A stretch of DNA of 64,000 nt from SZAS-7 sp964514655 (GTDB taxonomy: Bacteria > Chlamydiota > Chlamydiia > Chlamydiales > FEN-1388): positions 45,041 to 109,040 of the forward strand of contig CAZEQY010000007.1 of assembly GCA_964514655.1 (NCBI GenBank). The letters run 5' to 3'. A program made the position numbers and the translations under genes. This document shows positions 26,586-35,642 of the stretch, in pieces; the stretch's first letter is position 1; each line of letters begins with the position of its first letter. The notes under the pieces were generated by a model that saw nothing but the letters and a program-made list of their open reading frames with translations, was not told the DNA's origin and made no database searches.

Positions 26586-27646
26586 GCCAATCGGCCTGCA
26601 TGGATGCGCAGGGTATTGCCTGCTTGAAGTGAGCTGTGGGAAGATAAAAAGAGCTGACCAAGCGTTGCAAGCTCGTTAAAGAGGAGCTTGCGTCTTGTAG
26701 AGTCTAAGGCAGCTCCAAAGTCATCAACAATCATCAGTGGACGAGAGCGCGTCTCTTGCTTGAGGTAGTGCCACTCGGCAAGGCGAAGAGCGCATGCGGC
26801 AAGCGCGCTTTGGCCAACGCTTGCAAATTCGCGAGCCGGCTTTTCGCCTAATACAATATGAATATCATCTCTATGCGGCCCCACAAGCGTTGCACCAAAA
26901 TGCACTTCTTGAGAGCGGCGTTTAGCAAACTCCTGTAAAATATTTTGCCTTAAGAGCTCAACATCATCAATCGGTGTCACATTTGTTACATACTGAAGCG
27001 TCATTGGCAGCTTTTCGTGCGAAAATGACGAAAAATACTCCCCTGCCTTTATGTTAGCGTAGGCTACAGCCTTTTTTCGCTGCTGCAAAATATAGGCGCT
27101 AGAGCGTGCAAGTTCTTCTTCCCAACATGCAATAGACCCAATTTCCTTTTGCTTTAAAAGCACATTGCGCTGCTTAAGTGCGCGCATAAAGCGGCTTAAG
27201 TGGTGCACAAAGACAGGGTCAATCTGCGCAATCATAAGATCAAGATAGCGCCTTCTAAGCGATGGCTGACCCTTGATAACAGCAATGTCATCAGGAGTAG
27301 AAGCTACCCCCGGCATAAGACCAAGAAGCACAGTTGCACTTTCACAGGGCGAGCCATTTAAATAAACGCGCCTTTTTTCGCCATCATAGGCAAGGCCTAC
27401 TTGATGATCTACCCCATCCTTTTCAAAGCTTGCTTCAATAAAAAAGCCTTTTTGGGCGTGCCTGATAAGGTCTTTAAGGTGCTGTGAACGAAATGAGCTT
27501 GCCGTCACACACATAAAGAGCGCTTCTAAAAGACTTGTCTTTCCTTGCGCGTTATCGCCTACAACTTCGTTTATACCATCGACAAAGCTAACAGTGATCT
27601 CTTCGAAGTTGCGAAAATTCCGCGCATACAGCTGCTTCAAAAACAT
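26582..27646 (-). CDS. recF: DNA recombination/repair protein RecF
   Basis: RecF is an SMC-like ATPase that loads RecA at gaps together with RecO and RecR. The 354-residue product has the N-terminal phrase LYARNFRNFEE, Walker A GDNAQGKTSLLEA, the ABC signature SVGQSALAACALRLAEW and Walker B MIVDDFGAALD followed by the D-loop. Length is standard. It begins two bases after the dnaN stop on the same strand and so is translationally coupled to dnaN, the order found across bacteria. The 3' end overlaps the convergent 25416 gene by 4 bp. Confidence 0.95.
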   Translation of the reverse strand: MFLKQLYARNFRNFEEITVSFVDGINEVVGDNAQGKTSLLEALFMCVTASSFRSQHLKDLIRHAQKGFFIEASFEKDGVDHQVGLAYDGEKRRVYLNGSPCESATVLLGLMPGVASTPDDIAVIKGQPSLRRRYLDLMIAQIDPVFVHHLSRFMRALKQRNVLLKQKEIGSIACWEEELARSSAYILQQRKKAVAYANIKAGEYFSSFSHEKLPMTLQYVTNVTPIDDVELLRQNILQEFAKRRSQEVHFGATLVGPHRDDIHIVLGEKPAREFASVGQSALAACALRLAEWHYLKQETRSRPLMIVDDFGAALDSTRRKLLFNELATLGQLFLSSHSSLQAGNTLRIHAGRLA

Positions 27647-27648
27647 GG

Positions 27649-28776
27649 CTACTCTTCAGAAAGGCGAAGAGGCATGAGTACAAAGAGCGGGTTTGGCATG
27701 CTCTTGTCAGCAGGCTCTAAGTTGCAGTCTGCAATTACACCTGGGTTATAGGCATCTGTAAAGGCAAGTGATACTGTTTCATTTTTGCTGTGGCGCAAGA
27801 TGTCAGTAAAATACTGGGGGTTAAAGGCTATGTCAAAGCGCTCGCCAGTGTAGTTTACGGGCATACTCACCTTGCCTTCACCAACGTCCATAGTTGTTGC
27901 ATTTACCTGCAGCTGGCCGTTTGTCAGCGTAAAGCGGGCTGACTGGTTGTCTTCACTTGTAAAGAGCGCCACCTGGCGAAGCAGAGACATAAGCTCTTCG
28001 CGATGTAGTGACACAACACATGAAGACTCTTTGGGGATCACGCGGTCAACATCAGGATAGTCTCCGGATAGTAGCTTGCTCACGATAAGGGTGTCATTTG
28101 CCTCTACAGCAATCTTGTCGGCCAAAATGCTTAAAGTAGCAGGTTCTTTATCTTGCGTTAAGGTCTTTAAGATCTCATCTACAGCTTTTAGCGGGATAAT
28201 GCACTCGTAGTTTGTACCTGCTTCAACATCTACTGCAACGCTTGTGCGGGCAAGGCGCTTTCCGTCTGTGCCAATAAATACTGCCTGGCCGTTTGTAATA
28301 TGGCAAAATACACCTGTAAGTACGTATCGAGTATCTTCTTTAGATACGGCAAAAGCCGTTCTATAAAGGGCATCTTTAAGCTGTCCCTGTATGAAGGTAA
28401 TGCGATTTGCTCCTGTAAGATCGGGAAGACCGGGAAAATCGGCTCTAGGAAGCCCAGGAATGCGAAATGTCGATGAATCAGCAACGACGTTAGCAACGTC
28501 TTTATTATTTACTGAAATTTCAAGCGTTTGGGCCGTAAGCTCGCGAACAAGCTGCGAAAAACGCTTAGCCGGCAGCGTCGTAGCACCAGGCTCGAGCACT
28601 TTTGCGCTTCCTGTACAGCGTATACCCACAGTAAGGTCTGTCGCTGTAAGCACGAGGCGTGAATCGTACGCTTCGAGCAAGAAATTAGAAAGAATAAGAA
28701 TAGGTGTCTTTGGCGCGACAATATTCACGCGATTGACGAGCTCAGCAAGCTCCTGTCGAGAAATGATAAACTTCAT
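27649..28776 (-). CDS. dnaN: DNA polymerase III beta sliding clamp
   Basis: DnaN forms the dimeric ring that tethers polymerase III to DNA. The 375-residue product shows the three-domain clamp pattern, with typical phrases MKFIISRQELAELVNRV, GTDGKRLARTSV in domain 2, and the C-terminal LFVLMPLRL, where the last residues form part of the partner-binding pocket. Length is normal. It is the first gene of a dnaN–recF unit. It is divergent from smpB, with a 73-bp spacer, and both neighbours agree with the chlamydial recF–dnaN–smpB cluster. No DnaA-box cluster was noticed nearby. Confidence 0.95.
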   Translation of the reverse strand: MKFIISRQELAELVNRVNIVAPKTPILILSNFLLEAYDSRLVLTATDLTVGIRCTGSAKVLEPGATTLPAKRFSQLVRELTAQTLEISVNNKDVANVVADSSTFRIPGLPRADFPGLPDLTGANRITFIQGQLKDALYRTAFAVSKEDTRYVLTGVFCHITNGQAVFIGTDGKRLARTSVAVDVEAGTNYECIIPLKAVDEILKTLTQDKEPATLSILADKIAVEANDTLIVSKLLSGDYPDVDRVIPKESSCVVSLHREELMSLLRQVALFTSEDNQSARFTLTNGQLQVNATTMDVGEGKVSMPVNYTGERFDIAFNPQYFTDILRHSKNETVSLAFTDAYNPGVIADCNLEPADKSMPNPLFVLMPLRLSEE

Positions 28777-28813
28777 GTGCCCTCATTTTTATACGTACGA
28801 GTAAGATACGGTT

Positions 28814-28842
28814 TTGTGCAATTTTCGAGAAGATGATACAAT
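28814..28842 (+). promoter_or_regulatory. promoter of smpB, apparently giving a leaderless mRNA
   Basis: TTGTGC (28814-28819) and TACAAT (28837-28842) are spaced by 17 bp. Transcription would begin about at 28849, right at the smpB ATG (28850), leaving no room for a ribosome site. Confidence 0.45.
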
Positions 28843-28849
28843 CTTGTAC

Positions 28850-29314
28850 ATGAAAGACTCAAGCCCAATTAAAGAGCTGGTTGCCAACCGAAAGGCTGGT
28901 TTTCAGTACGAAATTCTTGAAACGTTTGAAGCCGGCATCGCGCTCGTAGGTACAGAAATTAAATCTCTACGCGATCATGGCGGCAGTTTGCAAGAAGCAT
29001 ACGTCACTATAGAAAGCGGCGAGCTTTGGCTTATAAACTCACAAATTGCCCACTATAAATTTGGTGGTGCCTACAATCACGAAGAAAAACGTAGGCGCAA
29101 GCTCCTTATGCACAAGCGAGAGATTACTCGCATCCAGGCAGCTATTCAAGAAAAAGGGCTGACATGCATTCCATTATCCCTCTACCTCAAAAATGGCAGG
29201 GCCAAGGTAAAAATCGCACTTGCCAAAGGCAAAAAGCTGCACGATAAGCGCGAAGACATCAAAGAGCGAGAAGACAAAAAAGCAATCTCTCGCGCCTTAA
29301 AAAACGCCATGTAG
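28850..29314 (+). CDS. smpB: SsrA-binding protein SmpB
   Basis: SmpB binds tmRNA and brings it to stalled ribosomes for trans-translation. The 154-residue protein has the OB-fold core (ANRKAGFQYEILETFEAGI, LVGTEIKSLRDHGGSL, ELWLINSQIAHY), the KLLMHKREI helix and the basic C-terminal tail KGKKLHDKREDIKERE that enters the ribosomal decoding centre. I chose ATG 28850, because the 12 extra codons of the open frame upstream lie in the promoter and other SmpB proteins begin about here. Divergent from dnaN, as expected for the chlamydial cluster. Confidence 0.95.
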   Translation: MKDSSPIKELVANRKAGFQYEILETFEAGIALVGTEIKSLRDHGGSLQEAYVTIESGELWLINSQIAHYKFGGAYNHEEKRRRKLLMHKREITRIQAAIQEKGLTCIPLSLYLKNGRAKVKIALAKGKKLHDKREDIKEREDKKAISRALKNAM

Positions 29315-29426
29315 CTATTTCAGAAAGGCAATTTTTGTTTATACCAAAAGTTCATTTTTGAATTTGTCGACAAAAAAGACCATTTTTTTTACTATGTGCC
29401 AGACGACACCTAAAATGAGGATTGTT

Positions 29427-30500
29427 ATGGAACGAAACGGATGGTTCTTCCGCGTATTTTTTCTGACCTTTACCTGCATCGCATCGGCAACTTACAGCTT
29501 CGCAACAGAAGGAAGTCTCCTTGGCGGTCTCACTCTTGGCCTTGCAACCTTTGGCTGCATGCTCGCAGCAGAATATGGCCTAAAGAAAGTATCGCTTCGC
29601 ACCTTTAACACGGCTTTAGTTGGCCTTGTCGTTGGCACGCTTATTGGTCTTGTAGTATCCCAGACACTTGGCATACTGCTAGATTTTTGTGATGCAGAGC
29701 GCGACATCGCCAACGTCATCACCCTCTTTAGCTTCTTGACAAGCATCTATATTGGCATCATGCTCACAAGCACCTCCCAAGAGTCTTGGTGGCTGAGCAT
29801 TCCCTTTGTTCGCCTAGCCCCTGCCACACAAACAAAAAAGAAAGAATTGCTTGTAGATGTATCTGCCCTAGAAGATTCTCGCCTTATAGAACTTGCTCGC
29901 TCTGGACTTTTAGACCATCAGCTCGTGGTACCTACATTTATAGTAAAAGAGCTACAAAAATCATCTGAAAGCAGCGATGAAGTCACACGGGTTCGCGCCC
30001 GAAAATGCCAAGAGCACCTTAAGCGCCTTGAAACTATGCCGGAGCTTGGTCTGCAAATTAAAGAATTTCATTTTTCAGACAGCGAAGAGCTTGCTGTAAA
30101 GCTGACTCGAGCAAGCAAGCTTATACAAGCCTACATTCTATCGGCAAGTGACCCTTCTCAAATACGCCTAGAAGATGATATTACCACCACAATAAGCCTT
30201 GACGCCATAGCCACTGCCCTAAAGCCGGGTGCTCAGCGAGGTGAAATTTTGTCTATAAAGATTCAGCGCCTTGGCAAAGAGCCAAAACAGGGTGTTGGAT
30301 ACCTTGATGATGGCACCATGGTAGTTGTAAATGGCGGCGGAGAGTTTTTGGGCTTGCAGATTCGCACACAAGTGCTTTCACAAAAATACTCCTCATCTGG
30401 CAAAATTATCTTCTGTAACGCCCTGCAGCAAGATGATAGAGATGACGAAAAGTCTTCTGTTATCGTTGAAGGAAACCCCTATCATTTAACGTACCAGTAG
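29427..30500 (+). CDS. PIN-TRAM membrane protein (YacL-like)
   Basis: The 357-residue protein starts at the ATG at 29427, with TGAGGA upstream; the frame extends 23 codons further without support. Four N-terminal membrane segments (about residues 5-125, for example GLVVGTLIGLVVSQTLGILL) are followed by a PIN nuclease domain (LLVDVSALEDSRLIEL, VVPTFIVKELQ) with acidic residues D and E in the expected places, and a C-terminal TRAM domain (GVGYLDDGTMVVVNGG). This is the layout of YacL-type proteins, which are thought to cleave RNA at the membrane. Six bases separate it from acpS, so they are probably co-transcribed. Confidence 0.85.
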   Translation: MERNGWFFRVFFLTFTCIASATYSFATEGSLLGGLTLGLATFGCMLAAEYGLKKVSLRTFNTALVGLVVGTLIGLVVSQTLGILLDFCDAERDIANVITLFSFLTSIYIGIMLTSTSQESWWLSIPFVRLAPATQTKKKELLVDVSALEDSRLIELARSGLLDHQLVVPTFIVKELQKSSESSDEVTRVRARKCQEHLKRLETMPELGLQIKEFHFSDSEELAVKLTRASKLIQAYILSASDPSQIRLEDDITTTISLDAIATALKPGAQRGEILSIKIQRLGKEPKQGVGYLDDGTMVVVNGGGEFLGLQIRTQVLSQKYSSSGKIIFCNALQQDDRDDEKSSVIVEGNPYHLTYQ

Positions 30501-30505
30501 TAAGT

Positions 30506-30874
30506 ATGATAAAAGGCATTGGCACTGATATTATTGAACTCGATCGCATTGCCAAGGCCATTGAGCGCCAGGGTAAAGCCTTTGTGGAGCGCCTCTTTAC
30601 ACCAAGTGAAGAGAGGCCCTTTGATGCCTCTTCTACTGCCTACTATGCCGGCCGCTTTGCCGCAAAAGAGGCTGTTGTAAAGGCTCTGGGTACAGGCTTT
30701 CGCGGGATCTCCTGGCACGACATAGAAATACTTTCAGACCCGCTAGGTAAACCCTACGTCAAACTCTCAGTAAAAGCTCAAGAGCGTTTCAATAACCCCC
30801 AGCTGCTTATCAGTATCAGCCACTCAAAAACCTGCGCCACCGCCTTTTGCATCTGGCAAGAAGATTTTCGCTAG
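30506..30874 (+). CDS. acpS: holo-[acyl-carrier-protein] synthase
   Basis: AcpS transfers the phosphopantetheine arm from CoA to apo-ACP, activating fatty-acid synthesis in the cytosol. The 122-residue protein has both family motifs: IKGIGTDIIELDRIAKAI at the N terminus, with the Mg-binding Asp, and FAAKEAVVKALGTGFRGI, with the second acid Glu and Lys. A third conserved stretch, LLISISHSKTCATAF, is near the C terminus. Size is typical. It starts five bases after the PIN-TRAM gene. Confidence 0.95.
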   Translation: MIKGIGTDIIELDRIAKAIERQGKAFVERLFTPSEERPFDASSTAYYAGRFAAKEAVVKALGTGFRGISWHDIEILSDPLGKPYVKLSVKAQERFNNPQLLISISHSKTCATAFCIWQEDFR

Positions 30875-30889
30875 AATCTCCAATAGTAC

Positions 30890-33559
30890 ATGATCAATAA
30901 GCACTACTTGTGCTATCATCTTCCGCCAATTATGTATCCAATATCCGTTCCTAATACTACATCTACATTTAGGTTTTTAGAAAAGCCACCTTCCTATTCA
31001 CATCTTACGTCTGATGCAGCGTTCATCGCCTCTTGCATACCATCAAAAGAGCACCAGGCTCGTGTTATGCGCGTTATACAATGCTTTTACTTTATCCAGT
31101 CCATTCAAAAAGATGTGCCGCTTTATCTCAGAAAAAATGAACAAATAGGCGGGCTTGAACACGCTGTTGCCATTCTACCAACAAGTAGCGGCCATAATGT
31201 TTTTATTTGCATGCATGAAGAATTGCACTGTGATGAAAGTCTTGAAAATTGGCGTACTAAAATATGCTACCTAGTGCGTCTTGATCTAAATGGCAGGGTT
31301 GATCGCACGCCAGGCAACGTCCAAAAAGTGGTGAAAAGATCTAAAGTATTTAATAGCACAACAAATGCAGGTCATACAATTGAGCGTCGCATCAGGGCCA
31401 TGCAGCTATTTGAGGGACTTCCCTACTTTCTTACAAATCATGGGTATCTTTATAGAAATGGCAAGCAAGGAAGGAAAATCTGTTACTTCCAAGAACTTGC
31501 CACCTGCAACATGTACACCTACTGCAATGCTCGTACACTTACCGAAAGAGATCAGATTGCATTTGCTAAAACGATGTTAGGTGCTCTTTCGGCCTTTGAA
31601 CAACACCAGTGGATTCACCGCGACCTTAAGCCGGAAAACATTCTTGTTATTGAAACTACAGACCAAAAAACCAGAATTCCGGTCTTTAAGGTGGGCGATT
31701 TTGGCTTTGCCTGCAGCCTTTTAGATAAAGAAGCTGTAGACATACGCTGTGGCAGCATACCCTATTTTTCTCCTGAACTTATTGATGAATGGCTCAGTCA
31801 AAGCTCTCTTCCAGTCTATAAAGATACGTCGTGCGATTTATGGGCATTTGGCATTATTCTCTACTTTATAACGCACCTGCGGATGCCGCCAATTGCAGAT
31901 GTTTTTTTGCAGCCGTCTACTACCAAAAATTTCCATAAACAATTCAACATGAGCCTGCCTGCATGGCATCAGGCAAGAAACAACCTACCAGCCTATCCCA
32001 AACAGATAGAAACAGTTGGCGATCTTGCACTAGCCATTCTGCAAAATAGAGATGTACGCATCCCAAGAGCAGCATGCGAACTTCAAGTAACAACTCAGCT
32101 TGCCTCCATGACTTTTGCTGAAACTGGGCGCAAAATTACTTTTGCAACATGTAGACTTATGCCCTGGTATACAAGGCTACAGATGGCAAAGCACCTTGCT
32201 GAACAGGTGCAAAAACTTCATTGCAAGGGACTAGTGCATGGTGCAATATCACTTGAATCTATCCGCTTTACAAGTGATTCAAAAGCCATACTAGAGCCCC
32301 CCTTGCAACCCGGGCAGGTAAAAGAAGATGATATTATGGCGCTTAGCGGCATCTTGAGCCATCTTCTTAATATTCCATATAACTACATGCCACACCTTAC
32401 TGTAGATCGCGCTCAGGCGCTCTTGCAAGAGCCGGAGCTTCTTACCGATATGCATGCCATATCCTATCTTCTCTATCTGATGCATGCTGATGACAAGACA
32501 AAAAGGCCCACTATCGAACAGGCATGTGCCCTTCTTTCTTTAGTTGCCACAAGTGATCTTATTCCTCTTACATCTGTCATGCCGCCTAAAATTAGCACCT
32601 CACCAATAGAGATGGTAGAAACCCTCCCAAGAGGGGTATACGGCCATATCAGCCGAAAAGCTACAGGACTAAACACCGCCATATATTATGGCCCAGATGG
32701 CGACTGGATACTACTAGTGCCAAAGAAAGATAAACACTCTGTAGATCAAGTAGAAGGCACACGAAAATATGCAAGAGATGCCACTTTCCTACAAAAACTT
32801 GAAACAGGCTGGCAACAAACAACTGTAAAGGCACTTACAAGCAGCAAGCGCTATGGACAAAATCAATATAAAGACACAAGACGCAAGGAACGCGAGCTTT
32901 ATAGAATTTTTAAAGACGATGCTATTTTCCCCGAACATATTATGAGCTTAGGCTTTATCGACAAGCCGGATAAGCGACTTTCTGTCTATCAGCATGGGCA
33001 AGATCTTGTCTGGGTGACAATGAACCACTTAAGCAGGCGAGAGTGGGCAAGTATTGTAAATGATATAATAGACATAGCTGTAAAGATGCAGGCTAAGGGC
33101 TTTGTCCATCGAGATATCCACCCTGGCAACATGCTTTTAGTTGGGCGCAATATAAAGTGTATTGATTTGGATAGCTGCGAAAAAGATGCTTTATGGGATC
33201 ATGATACAGGGCTTGTTAGCACAATTGAATATATGCCTCCAGAGAGCCATAACCGCAATATCGGTAGCTGGCAGCCTCATGTCGTCTATACAGTCGGCTC
33301 TACAATAAAGTATTTTCTATCAGGTGGTGCCCCCTTTTCTTGGGAACGCCCTGATAGGCAGCCTGTTGAAATAGCCACTGTAGTGCAACGAAAAAAAGAA
33401 TTACTCCCAAAAGCAGAAGCATCCAAAAAGGCCCTTCAATCCCCAATTGCCGACCCCAAAAAAGCCACCTACCTTCTTGCAAACTGGATGATGCACCCAG
33501 CCCCCGACCTTCGCCCAACGCTCCAAGAGGTGTTGCATTTGAGAAAAGGTGACATATAA
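30890..33559 (+). CDS. three-module Ser/Thr kinase protein
   Basis: The protein is 889 residues from ATG 30890; an ATG at 30932 is an alternative, and neither has a clear ribosome site. Module 1 is a complete kinase: HRDLKPEN (H243, D245, N250), DFGFA (D270), FSPE (293-296) and DTSCDLWAFGI. Module 2 (about 395-550) has the same helical order but the catalytic loop reads HGAISLES, lacking Asp and Asn, so it is a pseudokinase. Module 3 (about 575-885) has HRDIHPGN (D742, N747), an IDLDS in place of DFG (D759) and MPPE (782-785), followed by a late helix with APDLRPTLQEVL. No TM or Sec signal. It lies 15 bp after acpS but is probably unrelated in function. Confidence 0.85.
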   Translation: MINKHYLCYHLPPIMYPISVPNTTSTFRFLEKPPSYSHLTSDAAFIASCIPSKEHQARVMRVIQCFYFIQSIQKDVPLYLRKNEQIGGLEHAVAILPTSSGHNVFICMHEELHCDESLENWRTKICYLVRLDLNGRVDRTPGNVQKVVKRSKVFNSTTNAGHTIERRIRAMQLFEGLPYFLTNHGYLYRNGKQGRKICYFQELATCNMYTYCNARTLTERDQIAFAKTMLGALSAFEQHQWIHRDLKPENILVIETTDQKTRIPVFKVGDFGFACSLLDKEAVDIRCGSIPYFSPELIDEWLSQSSLPVYKDTSCDLWAFGIILYFITHLRMPPIADVFLQPSTTKNFHKQFNMSLPAWHQARNNLPAYPKQIETVGDLALAILQNRDVRIPRAACELQVTTQLASMTFAETGRKITFATCRLMPWYTRLQMAKHLAEQVQKLHCKGLVHGAISLESIRFTSDSKAILEPPLQPGQVKEDDIMALSGILSHLLNIPYNYMPHLTVDRAQALLQEPELLTDMHAISYLLYLMHADDKTKRPTIEQACALLSLVATSDLIPLTSVMPPKISTSPIEMVETLPRGVYGHISRKATGLNTAIYYGPDGDWILLVPKKDKHSVDQVEGTRKYARDATFLQKLETGWQQTTVKALTSSKRYGQNQYKDTRRKERELYRIFKDDAIFPEHIMSLGFIDKPDKRLSVYQHGQDLVWVTMNHLSRREWASIVNDIIDIAVKMQAKGFVHRDIHPGNMLLVGRNIKCIDLDSCEKDALWDHDTGLVSTIEYMPPESHNRNIGSWQPHVVYTVGSTIKYFLSGGAPFSWERPDRQPVEIATVVQRKKELLPKAEASKKALQSPIADPKKATYLLANWMMHPAPDLRPTLQEVLHLRKGDI

Positions 33560-33622
33560 GCCTATCACTGGCTATAGTAAGAGGGCAATTTTTTTGTAAC
33601 CCCTCTAATCAAGGACGTATTT

Positions 33623-34483
33623 ATGAAGGCCCTATTAGTACTTGTTGCTCTTATGTTCTCCTCAGCGTTACCTGCCCAAGAGGCAGAAAATCCCTTTTAT
33701 ATTCCGGCAGAGCAGGTGCAGACTATTTTGGCACATTTTCCGGAACTTACCGTTGATGACCTCATGGTAAATCTAGTTTCTGCTGCAAAGATATATGCCC
33801 GCCCTCCCCTTTCACACTATAAAGTTGGAGTGGTTGGACTTGGCGCAAGCGGCAGTCTCTACCTTGGTGTTAACCTCGAATTTTCAAGCCTGCCTCTTTG
33901 TGTGCATGGCGAGCAGTTCATGACAATCAATGCCCGCAATCATGGCGAAGAGTATATATCTAAAATTGCCCTGTCAGCTGCCCCTTGCGGCTTTTGCAGA
34001 CAGTTTTTAAATGAAATTGGAAAAGACGCTCCAAAAATAGCCATTATAACACCTGCAAATCCGCCTTCAACACTTGGCGCCTTGTTGCCAGAGGCTTTTG
34101 GACCACAAGATCTTGGCCTCACAGGCGGCCTGCTAGCACCAACGACACTGCCCACTTCACAAGACCTTGAAGAGCGTGCAAAAGAGGCAGCTTACGCATC
34201 CTACGCTCCATACACAAACTGCCAATCAGGCGTAAGCATCCAAACAGCAGACGGCAGAATTTTTAGTGGATCCTACCTAGAAAATGCTGCCTTTAACCCT
34301 GCTGTAACGCCGCTTGCTGCCGCCTTAGTAGACCTTGTCTCAAAAGGCGTTTCCTATAGCGAAATAGAAGCTGTCGTACTTGCAGAAAACCCCAATAACC
34401 TTGTCAAGCAAGGTGAAGTCACACTTTCAGTGCTAAATAGCATCAATCCTGATGCACTATTTTGGGTCGTTGAATTGGAATAG
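33623..34483 (+). CDS. cytidine deaminase with Sec signal peptide
   Basis: Cytidine deaminase converts cytidine to uridine in nucleoside salvage and is normally cytosolic. This 286-residue protein begins with a textbook signal peptide, MKALLVLVALMFSSALPA, with a probable cut before QEAEN. The rest is the E. coli-type two-domain enzyme: zinc and catalytic residues lie in VHGEQ (H95, E97) and PCGFCRQFLNEI (C122, C125), with the usual Ala of HAE changed to Gly. The C-terminal domain (about 185-285, AYASYAPYTNCQSGVSI, YLENAAFNPAVTPL) is the non-catalytic copy. With all catalytic residues present it is probably active, but outside the cytosol. A start without the signal would lie beyond residue 48 and delete part of the fold. 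Confidence 0.85.
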   Translation: MKALLVLVALMFSSALPAQEAENPFYIPAEQVQTILAHFPELTVDDLMVNLVSAAKIYARPPLSHYKVGVVGLGASGSLYLGVNLEFSSLPLCVHGEQFMTINARNHGEEYISKIALSAAPCGFCRQFLNEIGKDAPKIAIITPANPPSTLGALLPEAFGPQDLGLTGGLLAPTTLPTSQDLEERAKEAAYASYAPYTNCQSGVSIQTADGRIFSGSYLENAAFNPAVTPLAAALVDLVSKGVSYSEIEAVVLAENPNNLVKQGEVTLSVLNSINPDALFWVVELE

Positions 34484-34496
34484 AAAGAACAAGTAC

Positions 34497-34532
34497 CCCA
34501 GCCTATTTTCCCCCGGGAGAAAGTAGGCTGGG
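34497..34532 (+). terminator. 14-bp hairpin after the deaminase gene
   Basis: CCCAGCCTATTTTC and GAAAGTAGGCTGGG pair around an 8-base C/G-rich loop, 14 bases after the stop codon. No T run follows. Confidence 0.55.
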
Positions 34533-34654
34533 TAGCTTGAATTTCCCGTTCTTTACAAGGATGTTAGATTGCAAGATATCGTTGATGAGTTAGTAAGTAA
34601 AATTGCACAATCGCAGAGCCCAACCCCTTTCGCCTTTCGCTGCATGCTGTTTTT

Positions 34655-35275
34655 TCACTTTATCGGCAAGGTAAGTGTGCACGCGGTTTTTTCAGGGAGC
34701 TTTTGACCAAAAACTGTTTTTTCCTGGGTATTTTTGCCTACGTGGATAGAAAAGAAATAGCGTTCATCTTCTGATTTTGTGGGATCTCGCACAAAGAGTG
34801 CAGAGCCGTTTAAGCCTATGTACTGAAGCTCTTTTATCTGATCGAAGATAGCTTTTGAGCACTCAAAGGTAAGCTCTTTCGTGTGTTCATGTCCTGGGGC
34901 AATTTTTGAGCTTACCAGGTGAACCACTCCTGTTGGGGACCCTTCAACAAGATATTTTTCAGGATTTTCCGACATCATGCCCAAGCTCACCTCTCCAGGC
35001 TTTTTTGCTAATGAAGAGGCGCCAAAGAGATCCTTAGCAACTTTTGCCACAACCTCAAAGGTTGCTGGGCTAGTTGCCTTATTGTCGATAATAACTTCCG
35101 CCCTCACTCCATCAATTGACACAAGCTTAGAGGAAAATTTGCCAAAACGCTTCAAAAGCTTCTCGTGCAGTCCTTGAGGAATCAACAACTTAAATAAAGC
35201 TGAGTCATCAGTTTCAGTTATCTCTTTTACGGCATGTAGTCCCTTAGTATATCCTGAAAAGCTTTCTGCTTGCAT
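34655..35275 (-). CDS. unknown 206-residue protein
   Basis: I do not recognise this protein. The start is the ATG at 35275, because AAGGAG lies seven bases upstream, while an ATG two codons earlier is too close to it. It is a soluble alternating strand/helix protein with phrases such as LFKLLIPQGLHEKLLKRFGKF, VRAEVIIDNKATSPATF and GLNGSALFVRDPTKSED. There is no signal peptide, TM or repeat. It is isolated, with a deaminase gene converging from the left and a repeat-rich gap to the right. Confidence 0.55.
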   Translation of the reverse strand: MQAESFSGYTKGLHAVKEITETDDSALFKLLIPQGLHEKLLKRFGKFSSKLVSIDGVRAEVIIDNKATSPATFEVVAKVAKDLFGASSLAKKPGEVSLGMMSENPEKYLVEGSPTGVVHLVSSKIAPGHEHTKELTFECSKAIFDQIKELQYIGLNGSALFVRDPTKSEDERYFFSIHVGKNTQEKTVFGQKLPEKTACTLTLPIK

Positions 35276-35642
35276 CGGCATTCTCCTTATAAGGCGAAAA
35301 CTCTACCACTCCACATCTTTTTACAGAACACAATTTCATCTGGCAGTGGTTTGGTTATGAAGGACAAACCATCACCGGGCGAAGCTTTGTCCTTTTGGTC
35401 CCTTATGTCCCTTTGGTCTTTTTGGTCCTTTAAAAAAGGACGAAGCCACCACAACACACCTACTTGCTGAATAAAGGGGGCCGAGCCCAATGGTGTCAAC
35501 TTAGAGAAATAAAAGGGGCCGGATACTGCGATTCGTGCGATTTGACGGAGAATCGCACGAATCGCAGTATCCAGCCCCTTTTATCCGGCCCCTTTCACAG
35601 CGCAGAATAATCCGCTCGAACGCTTGGAGGTCTGTAAAGATA
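35276..35642. other. repeat-rich 367-bp intergenic gap
   Basis: The gap begins with a low-complexity GTCCTTTTGGTCCC-type stretch (about 35385-35445), in which TTTGGTC/GTCC units recur, and ends with a near-perfect 32-bp hairpin (35511-35582). GGGGCC or GGCCCC strings occur four times. I see no gene; open frames here are translations of the simple repeat (KDQKDQRDIRDQK). Confidence 0.6.
35511..35582. repeat. 32-bp-stem hairpin with GGGGCC ends
   Basis: Arms 35511-35542 and 35551-35582 are reverse complements over 32 bases with one mismatch that still allows a G-T pair; the loop is 8 bases. The outer end is AAAAGGGGCC. A further TCCGGCCCCTTT at 35584-35595 could pair with the left arm instead, giving two alternative folds. 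Confidence 0.85.

Noticed and set aside
26582..28850. Replication origin near dnaN–recF
   Set aside because: No dnaA gene, no cluster of TTATCCACA boxes and no AT-rich unwinding region were noticed; dnaN–recF alone does not mark an origin.
35385..35445. Possible gene from the GTCCTTTTGGTCC stretch
   Set aside because: It is low-complexity sequence; both strands give repetitive peptides (KDQKDQRD) with no start signal.
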